Assembly: GCA_945869935.1 (NCBI GenBank)
Contig: CAMBSA010000157.1
Location: forward strand, 1 to 5,600
Source of the DNA: Bordetella parapertussis
Lineage (GTDB): Bacteria > Pseudomonadota > Gammaproteobacteria > Burkholderiales > SG8-39
Reading direction: 5' to 3'
DNA length: 5,600 nucleotides
Shown here: positions 1 through 5,600 of the stretch, one piece after another
Numbering within the stretch: position 1 is the first letter of the stretch
How the letters are laid out: each line of letters starts with the position of its first letter
Made by a program: the position numbers and the translations under genes
The notes under the pieces: model-generated
What the model was told of the DNA's origin: nothing
Seen by the model: only the letters and a program-made list of their open reading frames with translations
Databases searched by the model: none

Positions 1-400
1 TCGCCTGCCAGTCGAACCCGCCCATTCGAAGGACTTCACCCGGTGTGATCGTGGCGTCGTAGGCGAAGCGCTCGGCCCGCTGGTCGGCAATCGACAGGAT
101 GAGTGCGGCTTCGTCCCAGGCGTCAATCAGCGGCGCCTCGCCCTCGGGAATGCTCACCCGGCAGGCGTGACGGCGGCGGATCGCGGCGTTGCCGCCGATA
201 TGGTCCGAATGGCAGTGGGTGTTGACCAGATGTCCGAGGCGTGTACCCGAGAGCGCCTGATCAAGCAGCGCGAGCGTCTGCTGCGCATGCGCGCCGTAGC
301 CGGAATCCACCAGCGTCGCGGAACCGGTGTCGTCGAGCAGGATGTTGTTGCAGGACAGCCAGCCCCGTTCGAGGACGCGGATGCCCTGCGGCAGTTTCAC
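1..400 (-). CDS. MBL-fold metallo-hydrolase, partial (C-terminus beyond left edge)
   Basis: This is a metallo-beta-lactamase-fold hydrolase with unknown substrate. I translated it by hand because it starts with GTG and has no stop in the window; 133 codons are visible, while family members are usually about 300 residues. The translation begins MKLPQGIRVLERGWLSCNN. It has a DSG turn at residues 32-34 and the metal-binding signature THCHSDHIGGN at 61-71, giving ligands H62, H64, D66 and H67. The later histidine and aspartate ligands would lie beyond the edge. The GTG at 400-398 overlaps the TGA of the DUF1289 gene (GTGA), and the typical MBL N-terminal strand follows directly, which supports this start. 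No Shine-Dalgarno sequence precedes it, so translation probably depends on coupling to the gene upstream. Position in a leucine operon could suggest a thioesterase or glyoxalase-II-like job on a CoA or glutathione ester, but that is only inference from context. Confidence 0.88.
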   Translation of the reverse strand, partial: MKLPQGIRVLERGWLSCNNILLDDTGSATLVDSGYGAHAQQTLALLDQALSGTRLGHLVNTHCHSDHIGGNAAIRRRHACRVSIPEGEAPLIDAWDEAALILSIADQRAERFAYDATITPGEVLRMGGFDWQA

Positions 401-582
401 GGGGCAGCGCGGCGCGCGTCGAGTTGGGCGAGCACCGCGAACTTGTCCCGGTCATTCATCCGTGACCAGGCAGCGATCTCGTCGACCGTCCGGAAGCAGC
501 CTTCGCACAGGTCGCGTGCGGGGTTCATCCGGCACACGTCGACGCAGGGCGAGGGGGCACGCCCTGTCATGCCATCGCTCAT
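397..582 (-). CDS. DUF1289 small four-cysteine protein
   Basis: This is a 61-residue protein of the DUF1289 family, whose function is not established. The family core is clear: SPCVDVCRMNPARDLCEGC at residues 11-29, followed by the FRTVDEIAAW segment (30-39). The four cysteines C13, C17, C26 and C29 form a C-x3-C-x8-C-x2-C array that looks suited to holding a metal or Fe-S cluster; this is inferred from spacing only. There is no signal peptide or membrane segment, so a cytoplasmic location is likely. The ATG at 582-580 overlaps the HMG-CoA lyase stop as ATGA, and the TGA at 399-397 overlaps the GTG of the MBL gene. No good Shine-Dalgarno precedes the ATG, so translational coupling is likely. 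The open frame continues upstream inside the lyase gene, but the family homology begins only here, and a second in-frame ATG at codon 5 is a possible alternative start. Confidence 0.9.
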   Translation of the reverse strand: MSDGMTGRAPSPCVDVCRMNPARDLCEGCFRTVDEIAAWSRMNDRDKFAVLAQLDARRAAP

Positions 583-1496
583 GCGGCGCGCTTGGCTGCG
601 AGCGCGGCGGAGGCGCGGGACACCGGTGCGCGGCCGAGCACGCGCGAGATGAACTGGCCTGCGTCGAACATCTTCTCGAAGTCGATGCCGGTCTCGATGC
701 CCAGGCCGTTGAGCAGGTAGAGCACGTCTTCGGTGGCGACGTTGCCGGTGGCGCCCTTGGCGTAGGGGCAGCCGCCGAGGCCCGCGATCGAGCTGTGATA
801 CATCGAGATGCCGGCCTCGAGGCTGGCGTAGATGTTGGCAAGCGCCTGGCCGTAGGTGTCGTGGAAGTGCCCCGCCAGCCGGTCGATCGGGAACACGCCT
901 GCCGCCGCTTCCATCACGGTGCGGGTATGGCCGGCGGTGCTCACGCCGATGGTGTCGCAGATGTCGATGTCGTCGCAGCCGAGGTCGATGAAGCGCCGGA
1001 CCAGGTCGGTCACCGCGCTCACCGCCACCTCGCCCTGGATCGGGCAGCCGAAGGCAACCGAGACGCTGCCGCGAAGGCGGATGCCCGCGTCCTTGGCGGC
1101 CTTGGCCACCGGGCGGAAACGCTCGATCGATTCCTCGATCGAGCAGTTGAGGTTGCGCTGCGAGAAGGGCTCGCTCGCCGATCCGAACACCGCGACTTCG
1201 TCCATCTTCGCGGCGAGCGCCGCTTCGAGTCCCTTCATGTTGGGCACGAGTGCGGAGTAGATCGTCCCCGGGCGGCGACGGATGGTCGCCATCACCTTCG
1301 GGCTGTCGGCCATCTGCGGCACCCACTTGGGTGACACGAACGAGGCGGCTTCGACATTCGGGCAGCCGGCATCGGCGAGGCGCTGGATCAGCTCGACCTT
1401 GGCTTCCAGCGGGATCACCTGCTTTTCGTTCTGCAGGCCGTCGCGCGGACCGACTTCGACGATGCGCACTTTTTTGGGAAGCGTGGGATTGCTCAT
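579..1496 (-). CDS. liuE: Hydroxymethylglutaryl-CoA lyase (HMG-CoA lyase)
   Basis: This cytoplasmic DRE-TIM metallolyase cleaves 3-hydroxy-3-methylglutaryl-CoA to acetyl-CoA and acetoacetate, the last leucine-specific step; the gene is also called mvaB. At 305 residues it has normal bacterial length. Visible motifs are VGPRDGLQNE at 15-24 (R18, metal ligand D19), VEAASFVSPKWVPQM from 48 (E49), GHFHDTYGQALAN at 209-221 (H210 and H212 as metal ligands), the signature AGLGGCPYAKGATGN ending at 252 (catalytic C243, ligand N252), and a C-terminal GLGIETGIDF segment. The loop at 143-155 (GSVSVAFGCPIQG) differs from the usual YVSC...GCPYEG: one cysteine is valine (V147) and the tyrosine is isoleucine (I153). 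The frame is open upstream to 1937, but that part is antiphase to liuD coding. The ATG at 1496 is preceded by GAGAAGG and followed at once by the conserved N-terminus. It overlaps the liuD stop by 4 nt (ATGA). Confidence 0.95.
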   Translation of the reverse strand: MSNPTLPKKVRIVEVGPRDGLQNEKQVIPLEAKVELIQRLADAGCPNVEAASFVSPKWVPQMADSPKVMATIRRRPGTIYSALVPNMKGLEAALAAKMDEVAVFGSASEPFSQRNLNCSIEESIERFRPVAKAAKDAGIRLRGSVSVAFGCPIQGEVAVSAVTDLVRRFIDLGCDDIDICDTIGVSTAGHTRTVMEAAAGVFPIDRLAGHFHDTYGQALANIYASLEAGISMYHSSIAGLGGCPYAKGATGNVATEDVLYLLNGLGIETGIDFEKMFDAGQFISRVLGRAPVSRASAALAAKRAA

Positions 1497-3493
1497 GGTT
1501 CCTTCTCCGTTTCGAATTCGATCAGTGCTTCGCCTTCGGCCACCTGGTCGCCGACCGCGAATCGGATCGCGTGAACCCTGCCGCGCGCGGGCGCAAGCAG
1601 GGTGTGTTCCATTTTCATCGCCTCGAGTATGACAAGCGGTGTGCCCTTTTCCACCCGGGTGCCGGCCATCGCCAGCACCGCGATCACCTTGCCCGGCATC
1701 GGCGCGGTGACGCCGCCGCCGTGAACATCGACTTCGATTTCCTGCAGGAGCGCATCGTGCAGGTCGAGGACGTGATGCGCGCCGCCGATGAACACATGCC
1801 GGCGTGACCCGCCGGCAATCACACGGCCGGCAAAGCGTTCGTAATCGAGTGTGAACGAATACTGCTGCCCGTCCTGCGGCTCGCCGCGCAGCCGGTGGCG
1901 ATGGCCGTCGATCTCGATGTGCATGCCGTCGGCGCAATAATGCACCGTCAGCGCATGGCTTGCCTTGCCGTGTGCGAAGACCAGTTCCTGGTGGCTGTCC
2001 TGATTGAGCCGCCAGCCATCGGTGGCGGCCCAGGGCGAATGCGCGTCGGCGGTGCGCGACTGCTTCTCGCGCGCCGAGAGCCGCTGTTGCTGCAACTCGG
2101 CGAACGCGGCAAGCGCGAGCGCCTGCGGCGTGGAGGATGCGATGTGTTCGCCGCCGAGTTCGCGCTCGATGAATCCGGTGTCTATCGTTCCCTGCCCGAA
2201 CGCGGCATGGCGCGCGAGCGCGAGGAGGAAGTCGCGGTTGGTCGCCGGCCCCACCGCTTCGAGTTGTTCGAGCGCAAGCACGAGGCGCCGAACCGCGGCA
2301 TCGCGGTCCTCGCCGTGGACGATGATCTTGGCGATCATCGGGTCGTACCAGGACGTGATCGTGTCGCCGGCGCGCACGCCGGTATCCACCCGGACGGACG
2401 CGTTGGCATCGGGGAAGACGAGATGTGCGAGCCGGCCAGTGGAAGGCAGGAAGCCTCGCGCGGTGTCTTCCGCGTAAAGCCGCGCTTCGATCGAATGACC
2501 CTCGAGGCGCACCTGCGACTGCCCGATCGGCAGCGGCTCGCCCGAGGCGACGCGAAGCTGCAACTCGACGAGGTCGAGCCCGGTCACCATTTCGGTTACG
2601 GGATGCTCGACCTGAAGCCGGGTGTTCATCTCCATGAAGTGGAACGCGCCCTTGGCATCGACGATGAATTCCACCGTGCCTGCGCCAACGTAGCCCACCG
2701 CGCGCGCTGCGGCCACTGCGGCCGCGCCCATGCGTTGCCGTTGTTCAGTGTTCATGCCCGGTGCGGGCGCCTCCTCGATCACCTTCTGGTGACGGCGTTG
2801 CGAGGAGCAGTCGCGTTCGCCGAGCGAAATGCAGTTGCCGTGGCGGTCTGCGAAGACCTGGATCTCGATATGCCTCGGCCGATCGAGAAAGCGCTCGATC
2901 AGCACCCGGTCATCGCCAAAGGCGTTCATCGACTCGCGCTTGCAGGCGGCGAGCATGGCGTCGAATTCGGTGGCGCCGCGCACGATGCGTATGCCCTTGC
3001 CGCCACCGCCTGCCGCGGCCTTGATGAGCACCGGGAAGCCGATGGTCTGAGCTTCCTGCGCGAGCCGCGCCGGATCCTGAGTCGCACCGTGATAGCCGGG
3101 CACCAGCGGCACGCCGGCTTTGTGCATCAGCGCCTTGGCGGCGCTCTTGTCGCCCATCGCGCGGATCGCATCGGGCGGCGGGCCGATGAATACCACGCCC
3201 GCTTTCGCGCAGGCCTCGGCGAATGTGGCGTTCTCCGAGAGAAAGCCGTAGCCCGGATGCACCGCGTCCGCGCCGCTGGATCGCGCCGCTTCCAGCACGC
3301 GCTCGATCGAGAGATAGCTCTCGAGCGCCGGCGCCGGTCCGAGCCGGACCGACGAATCCGCGAGCGCGACATGCAGCGCACCCGCATCCGCGTCGGAATA
3401 CACCGCCACCGTGCAGATGCCAAGGCGCTTCGCGGTCCGGATGATCCGGACCGCGATCTCGCCGCGGTTGGCAATCAGCAGGCTGCGGAACAT
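1493..3493 (-). CDS. liuD: Methylcrotonyl-CoA carboxylase alpha subunit (biotin carboxylase + biotin carrier)
   Basis: This 666-residue subunit carboxylates its own biotin using ATP and bicarbonate, then delivers the CO2 to the beta subunit, which makes 3-methylglutaconyl-CoA. The biotin carboxylase N-domain covers about 1-115 (LLIANRGEIAVRI at 5-17, HPGYGFLSEN at 79-88). The ATP-grasp domain has the glycine loop AAAGGGGKG at 159-167, ERDCSSQRRHQKVIEEAP at 226-243, and MEMNTRLQVEHPVTE at 287-301 with catalytic E288, N290 and R292. R338 sits in IEARLYAED. Residues about 450-590 are the poorly conserved linker that in this family docks the beta subunit. The biotinyl domain is about 592-662, with PMPGKV at 598-603 and EAMKMEH at 624-630, so K627 should carry biotin. 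Related acetyl- and propionyl-CoA carboxylase subunits share this architecture; the substrate is assigned from the flanking liuB, liuC and liuE genes. GGAG lies 6 nt before the ATG. Confidence 0.95.
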   Translation of the reverse strand: MFRSLLIANRGEIAVRIIRTAKRLGICTVAVYSDADAGALHVALADSSVRLGPAPALESYLSIERVLEAARSSGADAVHPGYGFLSENATFAEACAKAGVVFIGPPPDAIRAMGDKSAAKALMHKAGVPLVPGYHGATQDPARLAQEAQTIGFPVLIKAAAGGGGKGIRIVRGATEFDAMLAACKRESMNAFGDDRVLIERFLDRPRHIEIQVFADRHGNCISLGERDCSSQRRHQKVIEEAPAPGMNTEQRQRMGAAAVAAARAVGYVGAGTVEFIVDAKGAFHFMEMNTRLQVEHPVTEMVTGLDLVELQLRVASGEPLPIGQSQVRLEGHSIEARLYAEDTARGFLPSTGRLAHLVFPDANASVRVDTGVRAGDTITSWYDPMIAKIIVHGEDRDAAVRRLVLALEQLEAVGPATNRDFLLALARHAAFGQGTIDTGFIERELGGEHIASSTPQALALAAFAELQQQRLSAREKQSRTADAHSPWAATDGWRLNQDSHQELVFAHGKASHALTVHYCADGMHIEIDGHRHRLRGEPQDGQQYSFTLDYERFAGRVIAGGSRRHVFIGGAHHVLDLHDALLQEIEVDVHGGGVTAPMPGKVIAVLAMAGTRVEKGTPLVILEAMKMEHTLLAPARGRVHAIRFAVGDQVAEGEALIEFETEKEP
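1501..1507 (-). promoter_or_regulatory. Ribosome binding site for HMG-CoA lyase
   Basis: The minus-strand sequence GAGAAGG ends 4 nt before the ATG at 1496 and is the strongest Shine-Dalgarno in the window. It lies inside the last codons of liuD. Together with the ATGA overlap, it fixes the lyase start within a frame that is otherwise open far upstream, and it allows either independent initiation or reinitiation by ribosomes finishing liuD. Confidence 0.75.
3430..3456 (-). repeat. Perfect 12-bp inverted repeat (3-nt loop) inside the 5' end of liuD
   Basis: On the plus strand the arms are TCGCGGTCCGGA (3430-3441) and TCCGGACCGCGA (3445-3456), exact reverse complements separated by TGA. In the mRNA this is a hairpin with a UCA loop and 9 G-C pairs of 12, starting at nucleotide 38 of the liuD coding region and covering codons 13-22 (IAVRIIRTAK). 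There is no U-run after it, so it is not an intrinsic terminator. The encoded peptide is itself nearly symmetrical (AVRIIRTA) and conserved in biotin carboxylases, which makes such a repeat easier to form by chance. Confidence 0.7.
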
Positions 3494-3498
3494 GCGGA

Positions 3499-3502
3499 CT
3501 CC
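3499..3502 (-). promoter_or_regulatory. Ribosome binding site for liuD
   Basis: GGAG on the minus strand sits in the 12-bp gap after the liuC stop, 5 nt before the ATG at 3493-3491. The spacing is good and the conserved biotin carboxylase N-terminus (LLIANRGEIA) follows the ATG closely, so this start is secure. Confidence 0.65.
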
Positions 3503-3505
3503 GGC

Positions 3506-4345
3506 TCAGGCCTTTTTTGCGCGCTTGCGCGGTTTGGCAGACTTGGCGGCAAACGCTTCCGTCCAGGGCGCGGGCTTGCGCTCGAAGAAGCTCTGCAGTC
3601 CGGCGCGGCCTTCGTCGGACGCGCGCAGCCCGGCGATGCGCCTTGCCGTTTCCTCAAGCAGGTCACGGGTGATCGGTGCGCCGGACACCGCGCGGATCAG
3701 TTCCTTGGTCGCCGCCTGCGCCTTCGGGCCGCCTTTTATCAGATGGCCGAGGATCTGGTTGACTGCGGCGTCGAGTTCCTGCAGCGGCGCGATGTCGTGC
3801 ACAAGGCCGAACCGGTAGGCATCGGCGGCGGTGAACACTTCGGCCGAGAGGAAAAAGCGCCGCGCCTGGCGCTCGCCGATCGCGCGAACGAGATAGGGAC
3901 TGATGGTCGCGGGCGCGAGCCCGAGCTTCACTTCGGATACGCAGAAGTCGGTGTCCAGCGCCGCCACCGCGATATCGCAGCAGGCGATCAGCCCGAGGCC
4001 GCCGGCGTAGGCGGCGCCGTGCACCCGCGCGACCGTCGGCTTGGAGAGCGTGTAGAGCGTGTGCAGCATCGAGGCGAGACCGAGCGCGTCGTCCTGGTTG
4101 GCTTCGAGATCGCTCGCGGCCATCTGCTTCATCCAGTGAAGGTCGGCACCGGCGCAGAAGGCCTTGCCCTGACCTGCGATCACCACCGCGCGCACCGAGT
4201 CGTCGGCATCCATCGCCTTTAGCGCGCGCGTGAGTTCCGCAATCAGGGTTCCGTCGAAGGCGTTGCGCACCTCGGGCCGGTTGAGCCAGAGCACCGCAAC
4301 GCCCTGACCGAGCTGGATCTCTATCGTTTTGTAGTCGTTGGTCAT
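3506..4345 (-). CDS. liuC: Methylglutaconyl-CoA hydratase (crotonase family)
   Basis: This enoyl-CoA hydratase/isomerase-family protein of 279 residues probably hydrates 3-methylglutaconyl-CoA to HMG-CoA, given its place between the two carboxylase genes and upstream of HMG-CoA lyase. Crotonase features are LNRPEVRNAF at 21-30, the first oxyanion-hole segment AFCAGADLHWMK at 62-73, the second at HGAAYAGGLGLIACCD (109-124), and SEVKLGLAPATISPY at 137-151. E138 aligns with the second catalytic glutamate of crotonase (rat Glu164). The position matching Glu144 is glycine (G118); I recall this as normal for LiuC-type hydratases, so it supports the subgroup rather than suggesting an inactive enzyme. 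The C-terminus ends in a basic tail, KSAKPRKRAKKA (268-279), beyond the usual fold. The ATG lies 21 bp after the liuB stop, with an A-rich leader and no clear Shine-Dalgarno. The stop is 12 bp before liuD and in the same reading frame. A general enoyl-CoA hydratase remains a weaker alternative. Confidence 0.9.
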   Translation of the reverse strand: MTNDYKTIEIQLGQGVAVLWLNRPEVRNAFDGTLIAELTRALKAMDADDSVRAVVIAGQGKAFCAGADLHWMKQMAASDLEANQDDALGLASMLHTLYTLSKPTVARVHGAAYAGGLGLIACCDIAVAALDTDFCVSEVKLGLAPATISPYLVRAIGERQARRFFLSAEVFTAADAYRFGLVHDIAPLQELDAAVNQILGHLIKGGPKAQAATKELIRAVSGAPITRDLLEETARRIAGLRASDEGRAGLQSFFERKPAPWTEAFAAKSAKPRKRAKKA

Positions 4346-4366
4346 TGTCTTTTTTCGCGCGGGTTG
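4346..4366 (-). promoter_or_regulatory. A-rich liuB-liuC intergenic leader without a clear Shine-Dalgarno
   Basis: These 21 bp separate the liuB TAA from the liuC ATG and are the longest gap in the window. On the minus strand it reads as a GC-rich half followed by GAAAAAAGACA directly before the ATG. I see no GGAG-like sequence, so an unstructured A-rich initiation region or ribosome carry-over from liuB is more likely than classical Shine-Dalgarno initiation. It has no promoter-like pair of boxes and no hairpin. Confidence 0.4.
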
Positions 4367-5600
4367 TTACATCCGGAACACGCCAAAGCGCGTCTCTTCG
4401 ATCGGTGCGTTGAGCGCGGCGGATATCGCAAGGCCGAGCGTCTGTCGCGTGTCTTCGGGCGCGATCACGCCGTCGTCCCAGAGCCTCGCGCTCGCGTAGT
4501 ACGGGTGGCCCTGGTTTTCGTACTGCTCGAGGATCGGCTGCCTGAACGCGGCCTCGTCGTCTGCGCTCCATTGTCCGCCGCGTGCCTCGATGCCGTCGCG
4601 GCGCACCGTGGCGAGGACGGACGCGGCCTGCGCGCCGCCCATCACCGAGATGCGCGCGTTCGGCCACATCCAGAGGAAGCGCGGGCTGTAGGCGCGGCCG
4701 CACATCGCGTAATTGCCTGCGCCGAACGAGCCGCCGATGATCACGGTGAACTTCGGCACCTTCGCGCAGGCGACCGCGGTCACCATCTTTGCGCCGTCGC
4801 GCGCGATGCCCGCGTTCTCGGCCTTCTTTCCCACCATGAAGCCGGTGATGTTCTGCAGGAAGAGCAGCGGTATCCCGCGCTGGCTGCAGAGTTCGATGAA
4901 GTGCGCGCCCTTTTGCGCCGACTCGGAAAACAGGATGCCGTTGTTGGCGACGATGCCGACCGGGTAGCCCCACAGCCGCGCGAAGCCGGTGACAAGCGTG
5001 GCTCCGTAGTTGGTCTTGAACTCGTCGAACTCGGAGCCGTCAACCAGCCGCGCGATGATCTCGCGCACGTCGTAGGGCTTGCGCGTGTCCTGCGGTATCA
5101 CGCCGGCGAGTTCTTCCGCAGGATGCAGCGGTTCGCGCGGCTCGGCGATGTCGAGTGACACGGCTTTCTTGCGATTGAGATTGCCGACAATGCGTCGCGC
5201 GAGCGCAAGCGCATGCGCGTCGTTCGCCGCGAGATGGTCCGCCACGCCGGAGATGCGGGTGTGGACTTCGGCGCCACCGAGTTCTTCCGGCGTCACCACT
5301 TCGCCGGTCGCGGCCTTTACCAGAGGGGGGCCGCCGAGGAAGATCGTGCCCTGGTTCTTCACGATGATCGCTTCGTCCGACATCGCCGGGACGTAGGCGC
5401 CGCCGGCGGTGCAGGAACCCATCACCACTGCGATCTGCGGGATGGCGGCGGCGGACAGGTTGGCCTGGTTGTAGAAGATTCGGCCGAAATGGTCGCGATC
5501 GGGGAAGACCTTGTCCTGCTCGGGCAGGAAGGCACCGCCCGAATCGACGAGGTACACGCAGGGCAGGCGGTTCTGCAGTGCGATTTCCTGCAGCCGAATG
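4367..5600 (-). CDS. liuB: Methylcrotonyl-CoA carboxylase beta subunit (carboxyltransferase), partial (N-terminus beyond right edge)
   Basis: This subunit moves the carboxyl group from biotin on the alpha subunit to 3-methylcrotonyl-CoA. The frame is open to the right edge: 410 residues are visible, with roughly 125 N-terminal residues missing compared with a usual length near 535. The GTG at 5557 is not the start, because conserved sequence ([13 protein letters not shown]) continues upstream of it into [14 protein letters not shown]. In visible numbering, the N-terminal carboxyltransferase domain has [18 protein letters not shown] (59-76) and [15 protein letters not shown] (86-100). The C-terminal domain has [14 protein letters not shown] (248-261), [19 protein letters not shown] (289-307) and [11 protein letters not shown] (312-322). 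The [10 protein letters not shown] and [17 protein letters not shown] segments are typical of methylcrotonyl-CoA carboxylase; propionyl- or geranyl-CoA carboxylase is less likely. It is the first gene seen in this part of the operon, and nothing upstream is visible. Confidence 0.95.
   Translation of the reverse strand, partial: IRLQEIALQNRLPCVYLVDSGGAFLPEQDKVFPDRDHFGRIFYNQANLSAAAIPQIAVVMGSCTAGGAYVPAMSDEAIIVKNQGTIFLGGPPLVKAATGEVVTPEELGGAEVHTRISGVADHLAANDAHALALARRIVGNLNRKKAVSLDIAEPREPLHPAEELAGVIPQDTRKPYDVREIIARLVDGSEFDEFKTNYGATLVTGFARLWGYPVGIVANNGILFSESAQKGAHFIELCSQRGIPLLFLQNITGFMVGKKAENAGIARDGAKMVTAVACAKVPKFTVIIGGSFGAGNYAMCGRAYSPRFLWMWPNARISVMGGAQAASVLATVRRDGIEARGGQWSADDEAAFRQPILEQYENQGHPYYASARLWDDGVIAPEDTRQTLGLAISAALNAPIEETRFGVFRM

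Noticed and set aside
1122..1142. Direct repeat CTCGATCGA, twice at 12-nt spacing, also palindromic
   Set aside because: It encodes the repeated peptide SIEESIE in the lyase (residues 119-125), so it is explained by the protein sequence rather than by an operator or protein-binding site.
327..1334. A 335-codon plus-strand open frame opposite the HMG-CoA lyase, DUF1289 and MBL genes
   Set aside because: It crosses two gene junctions of the minus-strand operon and has shadow-like composition, with no domain and no ribosome binding site that I can see.
579..1937. A longer 452-codon version of the HMG-CoA lyase starting at 1937
   Set aside because: The extra 147 codons overlap the biotinyl domain of liuD in another frame and are arginine-rich nonsense. 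The ATG at 1496 has a strong Shine-Dalgarno and the conserved lyase N-terminus.
3335..3351. Short inverted repeat CGGTCCG / CGGACCG in liuD
   Set aside because: The arms are only 7 bp within GC-rich coding sequence, which is expected by chance, and there is no U-run or junction nearby.
1895..4222. A 775-codon open frame on the plus strand, antisense to liuD and liuC
   Set aside because: It spans two well-supported minus-strand genes and their junction. Its arginine/histidine/alanine-rich, low-complexity translation matches no family I know. In GC-rich DNA, such long antisense frames arise from codon bias.
4367..5557. GTG at 5557 as the start of the carboxyltransferase gene
   Set aside because: The frame continues to the window edge with conserved family sequence ([13 protein letters not shown]) just upstream, and starting here would remove a large part of the N-terminal domain.

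Overview
The window is a slice of one tightly packed bacterial operon for the lower part of leucine (isovalerate) catabolism. All genes lie on the minus strand, so transcription runs from position 5600 towards position 1. The DNA is GC-rich, codon third positions are dominated by G/C, and the proteins look proteobacterial. The Liu-type gene set and the DUF1289 and MBL neighbours make a betaproteobacterium the best guess, but this is inference and no taxonomic marker is present.

In transcription order the layout is as follows. First is the methylcrotonyl-CoA carboxylase carboxyltransferase (beta) subunit, with its N-terminus beyond the right edge (5600-4367). A crotonase-family methylglutaconyl-CoA hydratase follows (4345-3506), then the biotin carboxylase/biotin carrier (alpha) subunit of the same carboxylase (3493-1493). 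Next come HMG-CoA lyase (1496-579), a 61-residue four-cysteine DUF1289 protein (582-397), and an MBL-fold hydrolase with a GTG start that runs off the left edge (400-1). The two carboxylase subunits make 3-methylglutaconyl-CoA from 3-methylcrotonyl-CoA, the hydratase makes HMG-CoA, and the lyase splits it into acetyl-CoA and acetoacetate. This accounts for the leucine-specific steps after isovaleryl-CoA dehydrogenase.

The last four genes are joined by three consecutive 4-nt stop/start overlaps (ATGA, ATGA, GTGA), so the DUF1289 and MBL genes are physically welded to the leucine pathway. No gap exceeds 21 bp. I see no promoter, terminator, RNA gene, mobile element or CRISPR array, and the operon appears to continue past both ends.

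The window is mostly ordinary metabolism. The points worth a second look are the coupled DUF1289-MBL pair of unknown role, a perfect 12-bp hairpin just inside the alpha subunit gene, A6 tracts only near gene junctions, a lysine/arginine-rich tail on the hydratase, and non-standard residues in an otherwise invariant loop of the HMG-CoA lyase.
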